Below, piece after piece: positions 44,881 through 57,456 of a stretch of DNA of 64,000 nt. A program made the position numbers and the translations under genes. Every line of letters begins with the position of its first letter. Within the stretch, counting starts at the first letter, position 1. The notes under the pieces are model-generated. The model did no database searches, was not told the origin of the DNA, and saw nothing but the letters and a program-made list of their open reading frames with translations. This DNA comes from Prionace glauca (Eukaryota; Chordata; Chondrichthyes; Carcharhiniformes; Carcharhinidae): assembly GCA_037974335.1 (NCBI GenBank), contig CM075746.1:39010701-39074700 (forward strand). The letters are read 5' to 3'.

Positions 44881-45911
44881 TACCCTCCACCCACTCCCTC
44901 ATTTCCCCCAATTACTCCATTTACTAATACTGATCTATCACATCAGCAGTGGTTATGAAAAGTGACCATATATGACAAATATGGCTGATATTCCTCCTTG
45001 CTTCCCAAGACTCTGCTACATTGTCACGAATGTTTCTCCAGCCGAGATCCACAAATCTAAAATTCTCTGGTATTACACTGGCCGATGTACTTCCCTTTTG
45101 AATTCAAGGTAGGAATTCTTACTTGTGAGATCTGACGTACACAACACTTATACCAGCTTTAGAAGAAACTTGAATACATGTATATTCATTAAGTGACTTA
45201 AGATGATGAACACATAAACACACAAAATATTTAAAATCATCTTCTTACCAGTCACAAGTCAGCAATCAAACCACGTGGGCTTTTGTCAAATTGTTGATAG
45301 TGTGGTTCACAACGTCAGATTGTTAATCCTTTATACCAGCTCCTCTGATAATGCCACCAGCATTTACTATTAACACAATGCTAAAAAAAATTAACATTAA
45401 AAACAAATTAAATCTCAAAAATAATCAGACCACTTTTAGCAGTTTAAATTTTGAACAGTGCAGTTGATGACAATCTTTTTGTAAGAGATTTGTACTTACT
45501 GATCTCTTTCATCTCCTTCCTCCTACTTGCTGTCAATGTTTTAAACCAGCAACTAGGAATAGCCTGATGGAGGATACTTTGTGTAGATTGTCTCTCTCAT
45601 TTGCGATATCAAGAGATTCTGCCCCTCCAACTAATACTCTATTCGCCACAAGTATAACTTATTTTCGATAAAGCGTGTGTAAAAACAAAAAAGGACAGTT
45701 CAAGGGGCATACAGCATCTATGAATGTCACCAAATGATCTTTCCTAGACAGAGGTAAGACAGAAAAAGTAATTTTAAAAATGCTTACATGCAATGGTAAT
45801 ATGAACTAAATCAGGTCATTTCCTGCTTCCATTATTTTCAAAATCTCCTCTTAAGGGTTTGCAGGCAGTAGCCACTTTTTATGTCAAATTACTGTGTTGG
45901 ATGTCATCACA
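44881..45911. other. No recognisable gene
   Basis: Unique AT-rich sequence with stops in all frames; no repeat named. Confidence 0.45.
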
Positions 45912-46147
45912 CTAAAGTTCATTTATTAGTGTCACAAATAAGCTTACATTAACACTACAGTGAAGTTACTGTGAAAATTCCTTAGTTGGCATATTCCGGA
46001 ATCTGTCCGGGTACACTAACCAGCACGTCTTTTGGACTGTGGAAGGAAACCCATGCAGACAAAGGGAAATGTGTAAACTCCACACAAAATCACCCAACCT
46101 GGGTCCCTGGCACTCTGACACAGCAATGCTAACCAATGTGCCATCGT
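45912..46147 (-). mobile_element. HE1-like SINE (tail type B), internally shortened
   Basis: Reverse complement of the type-B SINE: tail TTTATTAGTGTCACAAATAA, a core missing some bases, and a head ending near CACATTGG. A G-run of about a dozen bases lies further on near 46541-46554. Confidence 0.82.
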
Positions 46148-46734
46148 GTGGGAGATCATAGCCAATCCCAATTCTATTTTCACTTTGTAACTTTTTTTGG
46201 AAAAGAGCTGGATAAGCAGTGTTCTAAGTACAAGTTTTAAACCACTTGGACCAGGAATTTACTGGGTCTTATCTAGCTATGGAGTTATTTGGTCTCAGTA
46301 CAATCGCAGGAGTGCTCCAAAGAACTTTTGGAATTGTAGGCTAGGGTAAATGAATGCTGGAAAGCCCAGCATTCATTTACTAAAAAGTAGGAATTAGACT
46401 AAGGCATGTTTGCGTTTGGTTACAATGCTTCATTCTCCTCCTTTCATGGCTTAGATTAGAATGGCTACTTGGACAAGTTGATTGATAACACTCATGACCC
46501 ATAATCAACATGAGTCAACATGTTCAGGAGTAAGTGGCAGGGGTGGGGGGGGGGGTCGTCCACAAAACTTACGTAAAAAGTTTTACCTCAATGCCAAATA
46601 CTTTATGGAGCAAGTTGGCTATTAGATTGCTGGGGGTATGGATGATTCATCCATATAATGCACCTGGATTGCCAATGTACACTTTTTGTTAACCATATTC
46701 AAAGGATTGGGGATGGATATGAGGCTGTTGCAAT

Positions 46735-46890
46735 GTCAAAGAACAAAGAAAATTGCAGTTCTTCGGCCCTCCAAGCTTGAACTGACCGTGCTACCCAACT
46801 GAAATAAAACTGTTTATCCCTCCGGGGACCATATCCCTCTATTTCCTTCTGATTCATCTATTTGTCAAGACACCCATTGAAAGTCACTAA
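46735..46890 (-). mobile_element. CR1 3' tail fragment
   Basis: CAAAGAACAAAGAAAATTGC and TTCGGCCCTCCAAGCTTGAA are the reverse complement of a CR1 3' end of the GTTCTTTG-tail type. The 46891-48550 stretch shows open frames of chance type only. Confidence 0.65.
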
Positions 46891-48568
46891 ATGTCATGAT
46901 TGGTAACGTCAAAACTTTCAATTTTAGGTTGTAATGTTATGTTCTCCATACCTGAATTAATGAAATGGCACAAATGCTTTTATTATTTTTGACTTCACGT
47001 GACAGCTATCATGGATACTACAATCATCCTTGCTGAACGTGAGAACAGGATGTTAAAAATTGGGTCAGCATTTTTGCATCTGGTGAACTTGCTGGTAGAT
47101 GTGTGTGTATCACAGGAATATCAAGTGAGTACTTTATACTGTTGAAATTACAACTGAACCTAGTGTCCTGGTGCTATTCACTATCTAGCTTACAAAGAAT
47201 AAACAGAATTATGCTTTGTTCTCTCCTCCCATGCCTTAGGCTTTCAAAAAATTGCAGGATTAAACAAAATGCTATATTTCAGTTTCAATTCAGGAGACTG
47301 ATATTTGCAAATTGGCTTCTGGTGATCAAACAACTAAATGCAAATTTCTTAATCCAGCAGGAGAGCTCAAGTTATCAGAACTGGATTTGGCAATGTAATT
47401 TGAACCAAGTACAAAATGATTACATCCACAATGACAAGTCATGGACTGACAGTATTAGGTAGTTTTCTTTTGAAAAATGACTGGATCTTGTCCAGTTGGA
47501 TAGCCATTTAAGATAGAAAGGATAGTAAGCACAGGAAACATTCAAAAACCAATTCCTAAGCAGAGTGAGGTCAATGTTAGGAAATATTATTTTCTTGAAA
47601 TTTTGGCAAATATTTATTCCTTACTGTCTTTCAAAGGGAGCTGGATGAGTTCCTGGAAAAGATGGCAGCATTTTATGAACCTATCCTGAAGAAGGGTCCC
47701 GTTCCCAGCTGCTGGCAGTGCACATCAGGAGACTGAGTGGAACATTATCTATCAGCAGCACATACCTCAACATTTTTTAAAGCAGCACTAAAACCATCCT
47801 GAGCCATGGTACCACAATTAAGAAGTGACTAAAAAACTTGGTTTAAAAAGAATGCGTTGTGGGAAGATTTTTAAAGGCATTAGGTGGAGAGACAGGTTTA
47901 AACAAAAAAAAAACTCCACTAAATAGAACAGGCCTAAAGCAGCAGAAGTCTCTACTACCAACTTCAGGAATGTAGGAAGAGGGAATGCACAAAATAGGCC
48001 AGACTCAAAGGTCAGAAGCATGAGGAAGGAGGAGGCATATATGGAGATCATGAAATCAGGATTGAAGTTTGGCCAGTGAAGGAATTAAAGATAAGGTCAA
48101 AAGACTTTGAATAATGCTTTGGGCACAAGGACTCAGTATAGTGACTGTAAGACCGCCTCTTACAAGCTTATCAGAAATTAGAATCAAGCACTGCTAGAAG
48201 TTATTTGCCCACTTTGCACAAAGCCCAATTTTCATGATTCTAAATGTCATGTTCCCTTGACAAATATTGTATTTTAGACTGTACTATGTGGAGCACTTTT
48301 AAATCTCCAACCTGCTCCTTATAGTAAAACGTCGCAGTCAGGTCATGAATTGATGCTATAGTGCATTAAAGGAAAGCAGGTGCTCAGAAAACCATCCTAT
48401 CCTACTGAGGCTAGCCCTGGAATAAAATTCCAGTGTTCCATGAGATGGATTTTCAAGTGTTTAGGCCAATTGTTAGACCTTGATACAGAACAGAGATACT
48501 CAAAATGGAAAACATTGGTTAAGTGAAGGTCATCAAAAAAAAGAGCCTGAGCATTATTTCAAAGAGTA

Positions 48569-48574
48569 TTTATT
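48569..48574 (-). terminator. Candidate distal polyadenylation signal (minus strand)
   Basis: AATAAA on the minus strand is followed about 25 bp later by a U-rich stretch (complement of the A-run at 48535-48543). The layout is that of a cleavage and polyadenylation site and could end the ELAVL1 transcript. Confidence 0.45.
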
Positions 48575-50285
48575 CCAGTCTACATACTTCAGGCCTGCTG
48601 TTTTTTTTCTCCACTGGACTGTACAGCAATTTTGTGCATTTTGTGAAAACTGGACATAAAAACAGTAACTTCTTATAAAAATCTGTACAGCAAGGTTCCT
48701 AAACACCCTAATACAAATTACTCCTATACAGATGACATACAATATGGAGCAATGATTTTTTAAAATAAAATCATTTTTCTAATATGCATTTCATATTTTT
48801 GTTGAAATATAAAAACATATGTGTTGTTCCTCTTTTGGGAACATTTTTGCTGCAGGTCATCCAGACAGTTGTGATTTGTCCACCATGTCTGTCTGGTCTG
48901 GCATCTTGATATTATACCGTTACTGGAAAATGCAAATGTCAAGAAGTTGAACAATGCTAACTTGGCTTAAAACAAAAGCTAATGTTTTTTCTTTAATTCT
49001 ATTATTCATTAGGAGTCAGGATTGTCAGATCCAATCATTCATGTTGTAGATAAGAATAAATGAGCAAATATCAGACTACTGAGATCAGAGCCTGTAGTCA
49101 GCTCATTGGCAAGGCTCATATGCAACCAAGCAGCATAGATTAAAAGCACAAAGAGGACTGTATTTACCTGTTTCAATTTACAGAGGAATGCACTTCTTCA
49201 AATTGTAGAATGCAACATTGAGTATCACATTCTTGCCACCCTGTTTCCTTACACTCAGCTTCCAGGCTTTATAAGATATGAATTTACTGGGTCACAATTG
49301 TAATTTCTTTTATATGTACCTTTTATCCATTAGAGGCAACAGTTGTGGTAACCACTCTTTATGATCTTTCAGGGCCTCAACATCAAACTGGTCTATCGTT
49401 AAAGTATGTACCAAACATGTCAACTGCCTGATTTCTCCACACATCTGAGCTGACTAATTCTATGCTTCCAGTGTTTCCTGTTTAGTTTCAAATAGAATCC
49501 AGTTCCCTAAACTTCTTGGGCCAGTTTCCAGACAAGGCCCACAAGTCACTTTTAACATCCCAAATTGGATTCAAAATAATATAGAAGATTTGGGTTTGGT
49601 TTTATTCAAGTACCTTATCCTATGTTTTCTAATCCAAGAATTCAGGAATACTGACCTGGGAAACTGTTAAACTAAAGCCTATTGGTCAAATGTAAACCCC
49701 AAGACCCAACAAGTTGAGCCAACCACGCTTTAGTTTCTGTTGATTGGCTGGCATCCAGCATGTAATCCTGGAGATTTGAAAAGGACTTTTTAAGCACTGT
49801 TGCCACAACATTGGATAAATATTAATCTGAACACCAAGGTCTATTACTCTTAGCAACTTCAAATGTACATAGGTTAAGGGAAAAAGATAGATTTAAACTT
49901 TATGTTTGACCTCCTAAAGATTCATTGTAACTCATATTACGAATACCTCAGACTCTCCTCACTTATGACCAAAAAAAGCTAATTACAACCTGACTTCCAT
50001 CATGCCATCCTCATTCATTACTTAGGAACAGAATTTAAGTCTTCCTTTAGCTGCAAATTTGCAGTGGATGGGGAGGGAGGGGGATGCAGTGGACAGTTGA
50101 CATTGGCCAATACCACTTTTATTTCCACAAATTCAACTAATCTGATCCCCAAACCACTGGCAAGATAATGACTGAAGCCAACAACAATTACTCATTGATT
50201 TTTGATCCAGTACAACCTACATTTGTATCAGCCAGGGGTCAGCTTTCTTCTGCCTGCTTTGAAACCTGTTTTGAGAAGTCTAGGC

Positions 50286-51288
50286 CAGTGGTTCCCAACT
50301 GCCATGAAAAAAGATTCAAAATGATTAAAAATTAATGTAATTAAACTAAAACTAACCTCCACCTTTAGCCCTGTAGTCACCTTCTCAAACACCCGATGAA
50401 CCTCAGGTCTCCTGCGCTGATTAGGAAAGAGCTGCAGGTATGCGGTTGAGATTTTTTTCTGTTCGTCAGGCCCATGACCAACAGGACTTGCAACTGACGA
50501 CAAAGATCCCATGCCCTCACACAAAAAGCAAAGACTCAAAAAGGGTGCAAAACCCTGGTTGAAGTGAGAGAGACAGACGTAAAAACTGGCATATGCTGTT
50601 CTGAAAATCACAATATTGAAACCATGCCAATATTTTGTACCTATAATAACATATACCTAATGTCTAGATATGAGATTAGCATTATGCTTAAACTTCTGTC
50701 CTGCACTCCACCCTTCTTTTTTTTAAAAAAGTTGCACTTTTTTCTCATACTTCTTTTCTACCTGAAGTAATACTACTCAAAATATCAATAGTAGCAAAAT
50801 ACTGCAGATCTGACATAAGAAAAAATACTGGAAAAACTCATAATTGGGAAGTATCTGTGGAGAGACAGTCAATATTCGTGCTGATGACCATTTCAAAATA
50901 TTCAATCTTGCATTAACTGGATAAATTATTTGTGAACTGTCCTTAAGGAAATCAAGAATTCCTTTGTACAGTTTACATTTATATTGTATTGTTTACGTTT
51001 TTCCAAGTCAATGGCCCAGGTTTTGCAATAGCTGGAACTGAAGCTATCAGAGCACGTTATCATGTTAGGAATTGGGTTTTTGGCATACCCTCATGCACAG
51101 TATAACATGGAAACCCGTCTTTCTCAATTCTCTCTGGATTTCTGCCCACACTGTCATTGCAAATGGAAGCTGAAAATGGCCCCAAAAAGTCTTTTGCTAA
51201 AGGGTAGTTTGGAGAAAATAGGTATGCCTCAAAAATATTTTGATAGTACAGAGGTGTGCCTTAACATATAAAAGATTGGAAACCACTG
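50286..51288. mobile_element. hAT-like DNA transposon, about 1.0 kb, non-autonomous
   Basis: The ends are inverted: CAGTGGTTCCCAA (50286-50298) against the complement of TTGGAAACCACTG (51276-51288), one mismatch in 13, of the CAGTGGTTCCCAA type common in hAT/Charlie elements. They are flanked by 8-bp copies GTCTAGGC (50278-50285) and GCCTAGGC (51289-51296), the duplication length typical of hAT. Internal open frames are short and show no transposase. A Penelope-end-like scrap lies inside (50786-50905). Confidence 0.82.
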
Positions 51289-54200
51289 GCCTAGGCTTCA
51301 ATTTCCATTTACTATGTAAATGATTGACAATTGACTCCAGTTATCTAAATCAATAGACCATAACTTGCAGTTATTAGTCTACTTCACTCATGGAAATGCT
51401 GTTTTCCCACTGACTGAAATAAAAATACTGTTTACTTCAGCATCCTTGTCTCTGGGTCAGAAATTAGTGAGCTAGGCACTTAACTCCAGAGCAAGATTTC
51501 AGTGCTATGAGAAAAGCGTTGCTCCATCAGATGTAATCTATTGATTATGATCTACCAATGTTTTTCCCTGTCTGCCTACTTATGCATGTAAAAGATTCCC
51601 AGGCGATACTTGAAGAGGAGAGTGCTCTTCAATGTCCTGGCCAACATTTATCCCTCAAACCATCATCACCAAAAATAAGTAATTTTATCATTTGTTAATT
51701 TGTGTCTTTGCTTTGGACAAATTGACTGTGAAGGCCATCTGTAATGGGAGTATATTTTAGAAAGCTCCACTGCTTATAAAGCACTAGACAAATGCAACGT
51801 ATTACCTGTTTTGAGGTGGACTGTCCCCAGCAAAGAATTCTGTACCAACTGGTAACTCCTGCATATTAAACAGCAGACATGATACCACTAGTTCTTGGTA
51901 CCAATTCAATTACGCAATTTCAATTTGCATTTTTAGAATAAATGATTGAAAATTACCACTGATTAATTCAGTTAATTATTGTGTTGGAATACATAACTAA
52001 ATTGGTACTAAGAACTGGACACAATAGTATATCTTTCAACTTCTGTAGTTTACCAACATAGCTGAACAGAAAATTAATAGACAAGTCCAATATAATACAG
52101 GTTTGGCTTAATAATTGTAACTGTCACCTTCTAAATACTATCCTCCCTCTGATCTCAACCTTTCCAAATTCAGAATGGGCCAAACTGTAACCATTATACA
52201 AACAGGCCTTGTGTCTGCATCTTGAAATACCTATCTAACTTCTTAGATGAGTAATCAAAATAGGTGGAAGGGGGCAAAAATAGGCATCCAGATATGCGGG
52301 ATTAATTTCCTAAAATTGATAAATAAAGATACAACCAATTATACAACTTGAATAAGACACAATTATGATCTTAGGCTGCTTATTGGTCAGTACCACAAGG
52401 CCCTCTAGCGGTGGAAGTAACGCACAATGTTAGGAGTCACAAGATATCTCGATTGAATAGGTTAATTTGCGGGATTAAAATACTAATTTAATCAAATCAT
52501 CCATGCAGCTTTTATGATGGTAAACACAAATTGTGATGCTTTGTAAAAGTAGCACATTATTCTTGGAGAATCTCATTTTTATCAGCTGCTAGAGAAAAGG
52601 CACAGAGCAGTAAGAAGCAGGTGAATGCCTCATAATGTAATTGCACACAGGCACTAATGAGCCAGGCTTAAGGATATTGGAAATTGTTCCTATAATAAAC
52701 ACAAAAGCTGCACTAATATCAGCGCAGACCTGTTCTCATTGCTGGATATAGATTCTCTTTAAATTCAATAAAAACTCTGGTCATCATCTAGCTCAGAGGT
52801 TCGAATGTCTATTGCAGGGATACTCTTGCCAGAAACTGTTATATATGATCGGGGATAAATACTTATGGTGCATTAATGACCCACAAAATGAAATATCTGA
52901 TGTCTTAGAGCCACATTAAGCTGGCACCTCCTTTGAGTTTCTCCTCACCCTCAATCACCAAAACCTTTAGCACATCTGATATAATTAATGAAGATTCATA
53001 CTTAATGCACAGGGGACAGAAGTAAAACTACAATTCCCAATGATCTCTTATCCCGTGCAAAAGGAAATAAAGCTAAAAGCCAACATTTAATCTGCAGAGT
53101 AAGGGTAATTACTGCTAATGTACACTATAAATCTGAGGTGACAGCAGTCAAGTATTTTCCACAGCTCTTCAAATCCTGGTGAGGGTGTTCTGATCAGTAT
53201 ACAGTGGTCATGGCACTGATCATTGCCAGTGAGGCTTCATACTACATTCAAGGCAGAATTAGATACATTTCCTACAAACACTAGTACAACTCAAACAAAA
53301 TACAAATCCATACATTGAAATCACAAGGAACAATGGAATTTTAAAAATATTGCATTAAGTTCCACAGAAACTATGGACTAATTGTAATACATTAGTCTGT
53401 GGAAAAGAAAACATTGCACAGTTGGTCTAAGTGATGTCAAAGTATCTTGCACAAATCTCTAAAGGGGCAAGGACACATTTAGCAATGAAGTGAATCCATA
53501 TATAGTAGACTCATTTAGTCTTGAAAAGTTGGAAATGCTGACTGCATTCCTCTGAAATGCAAGGATGCTCCTCATGTGAATCACAGCTTCTGTAAAATCA
53601 GTGTAAACCATGTAAATCTTGTCACTATAGTGATTTGAACCATGAAACCATGACTGAAAGCGCTGTATCGTTTAAAGTATTTGTTCCTGTAGTTGGACCT
53701 ATGCTTAGTTATCTCAATTAAAAGTTTAATTTCAAATGTTATACTTTGTATTATGCATCATAATTGAACAGCTTGCTCTCAATGGAACTGAAAGCAATTT
53801 TAAATGCCCAATTTTGAGATAATAATTTGCAGATGAAAGAAGCAGTGAAAGCATACAATGCGAACTTAATTTCTAGTTAAGCTTCTATCATTTTTTCCCA
53901 GATTTCACTGTACTTAAACTAGACATACCAACAAGAATATTCAGACACAAGTGTGTATTTTGACTGATCACAAGCACAGGCCCATAACAGAACCAATTAA
54001 ATCTGATTTGAACTATTGGCGACATCATGGCATAAGCATAAATATGGTCAATTGATGAGGTCATTTTCCACTCCAACAATCTGATATCGGAGCGAAGCTT
54101 ATATCGCAAGAAAAAAAATCAAGAACCTTTAGAAATCCTTTCTATTTCAAACCCTTGAGTTTAATGCTTTTAGACCACTCAAGGCAGCCAAGTGATACAT

Positions 54201-56550
54201 AATTTAGTTCAATTTTTAAAACCTGAAAGGAAAAAAACATGAACACTATTTTCCTTCAGACTGTGCGGAAAAGCAAATCAAGAGTTCAGTCAGACTCATC
54301 TTTTAAAACAGAATCAAACATAATTTAATATTGGTGAGAAAATAAATTAAGTACAAAAATGTTTAATAACTTAAAACAACCTTCTGGCTTTGTAGCAAAC
54401 TAAAATAAAGCAACAGTATTTAAACATTTACATCCACCAACTCACAGTACACATTAAGCCTCGGCACTTCTACCTTGCCAGGAACTATACTTTGTACTGA
54501 ATTAATGAAAATAATTCATACTAGCTGCCATGCAATACTTAACTCTTTAAAAAAAATGTAACATACAACTTTAAAATACATTACACTCGCCCCTCCTTTT
54601 TGGCTAGATCTCAAAATTGATGATTGATTTCCCTGGGTACTCTGGACAACATCCAATCTCTGTTTTGTACAACTTTTCCAATCCCTGGAATATTCCCAGT
54701 GCTTCTTGCAGCCTCACTTGAATGACTCAATTTTTCAATGCTTGTAGTGCTGAATATTCAAGTAAGTAAGTAGCATTATTAAATACAAGGTAGTTCAACT
54801 TGCAGTAGCTGTCATATCGTCTCATGTCATGTATGTTACGGCGTTAAATTATGGAATGTCTTAACATGCTTGTACTGTCTAGCTTCAGAGCTTTTGTTCA
54901 AACTATACTAAGGAACAGGAAATTCAGTATGAATATTTGTTCCACCTTAAAGAAATCCTTTCAGATTTTATCTCTTTTATATTACAAGCTTTCAGTTCAG
55001 CTCAAGTACAAAAAATAACCATCCGAAATGTAAATTTATCCCCATGTCCATTGTGCATAAAACACTTGGAGCCAATTTAAAAACTGTCTCAGGTGTACAT
55101 GCATCTGAATCAGGCTAGAAACAATGAGATTCAAATCCCCATTTGCTTCCTTGCCTGATTGCACATGCCAGTGCATTCATCAGAACTTGTGGTATGATAC
55201 CACACAACATGCACTGTTTAAGGCAAAGTACAAAACTAGTGTGATTAATTTAAATTAGACCAATACATTCAGCATTCAAATCGAAACTATAAAAGATTTT
55301 TCTTCTGCAACTTTACAGTAACTATTCAGTTATCTGCATCATGGCTCATTAAAAAAAGAGAAATTGAGTACTCTGCTTCCACAAGAAATTTAAATAGCTG
55401 TCTGTGAGCATAGCTATAATCTAGGATTAAAAATATTAGTGCAACTTAAAAACTGTGTGGACCATTTTTACAGAATTTTGACAGTTGACTAAAAATCAAA
55501 TTTTGATAAAAGCTTCAACTTCTGAATTCTGGTGTTTCAACTAAAAAATCCACCTACACCCTCAGATTCTAAAACACCCAATTCGTTACACTACACTGCA
55601 TGTACATAATTTAATAAAAGATAGTTACAAAGGAAAACAAAAAGCAGCTCCTAAATGCACTTTCTCCAGATGAGATAGTTGCAATAAGGTCAAGGATTTA
55701 AAGTGGCTGGGATAATGCAATTACAAGTCAGCTTTACCTAACTGTAACTTCACATAGTTGACTATTTGTGTATAACTGTGCATATACAAGGGGGAACCTA
55801 GGTATTCAAAGTTGCTACAGGGCTACTCTTTTAAAGTGCTGTTCATTTCCTCTATATAAAAAAGCATGTTTCATATTTAAGTGGTCCTTCATGCTAAAGA
55901 TAATTCTAAATTAAATCACAAACTAAAAGGGATGCCTACTATAGTAAATATAAAGCATTTCATTCTTGTTAGAGATGCAAGGATTGTATAGCATCAATTT
56001 TTTAAACATTTATCACCTTGCACCTTCAGCAGGTTATGGGGTTAGAACTGTCACAGTCTGAATTTTGAGTTCAGTAAGTTGTGTGTAGACAAATTACACA
56101 CATGCAGGATTAAAAAGGCCTTCAACATAAAGGTTCCAGCATTTCTGTTGACTCTTGATGTTGGATTCAAGTTAAGTGCATGAAGCCTACTGCATTTTGC
56201 CAATATATTAACCTGAGGCTCCCATTAACAGCTATACAAGCACAGCCCAGGGAACAGAATCTAGTTAAGCCAATATCAAATCTAAAAGTATTCTGCAGAT
56301 GACAGTATGACTGAATATATATTTTAGTCATAGAAATATTTAATACATAAAATAAAAAAAAGGCAACCAAAGTAAATGAAAGGCCCAGCGCTGCTGCTAA
56401 CCTAACAAGCTGTATAGGAAACTCCATAAATCACTGAACACACCTCTGATTTGGCATGTTATTTCGAGAGCTAGTGCTCATAATTATCACTTGGTCCCAT
56501 TTTTATTCTTAACGTCATTCAGGTTGTCATACGAAGCCTTCACTACTCTC

Positions 56551-56576
56551 AGGGGGAGGGGGGGGGGGGGGGGGGG
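56551..56576 (+). repeat. Poly-G tract (poly-C on the ELAVL1 strand)
   Basis: About 19 consecutive G (56558-56576) preceded by GGGGGA. It could form a G-quadruplex on the plus strand or a C-rich protein-binding tract in the transcript. Its length may also be uncertain in the assembly. Confidence 0.9.
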
Positions 56577-57437
56577 AATGGTTACAAACATCTACTAGTA
56601 ATACTCCCAATTCAGTTATTGAAGGCTTTTAATATCCACTGGTCCTGTCTCCATTCCACTTACTTAGGTTGGGATGGATGGATCTAACATTCACTAGTAT
56701 TTCTCTCTTCACAGAAGTAGCTGATAAAATTTTCAGGTCTGACTTGATATCCACCTGCGTTCTCTCTTCTTGTTAAACATCTATCACATTAAGGTACACA
56801 AAAAAGCATATAATGCATATGAGTCTCTTCCAAAACCTGCAAATCAGTACTCTTTCTTTCACAATCTTAGAAATTCCTTTAATAGCAAATCAAAGGATAA
56901 ATAAAATCTACTCAATGTTGGATGGCGCAAAACAGTGGTGACAGAACAGGCCTCTATATTAAAAAGTCCATCTTAATTAAACGTTTTAACAGACACTTAG
57001 ATATCAAAGTGAAAATGCAATAATATCTATCACTCCGAAACAGTGGAAACCATAAACCTCAATGACTTTTCCTTGTTTGATTCCACCCAAAATATGTAAG
57101 ACTTCACAGAATAAGTATACTAGTTAAGATCAAGTGGGAATGATCAAAAGATAACATTTATTGTAAACTAACTTTATTTTCAAATATAATTTACCTGAAA
57201 TGCTGGAACTCAAGTTTCCAAATGGGTGGCTAAATTTTTCAGAATACAAATATATATTGCTGTAGCATTTAAGTAATATACAATCGCTCCAATAAAATTA
57301 CTAGGTCAGAAGTAATCTCTTTTTCGTCAGTTTTTTGCTCCTTTGTTTCTGAAGAAAATTAAGGCTTGCTGGTGTGATGCCATATATCCTCCAGCTATTA
57401 GCCTATATAGCCATTATTTATGTGAGCCTTGTCAATG

Positions 57438-57456
57438 GAGGGGAGGGGAGGGGGGC
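57438..57456 (+). repeat. G-quadruplex-like motif
   Basis: Runs of four, four and six G separated by single A (within GGAGGGGAGGGGAGGGGGG), followed by a further GG-rich stretch. Confidence 0.75.

Noticed and set aside
47103-47462. Open frame of about 119 codons left of the ELAVL1 region
   Set aside because: AT-rich composition with no recognisable motif or exon signals; looks like chance.
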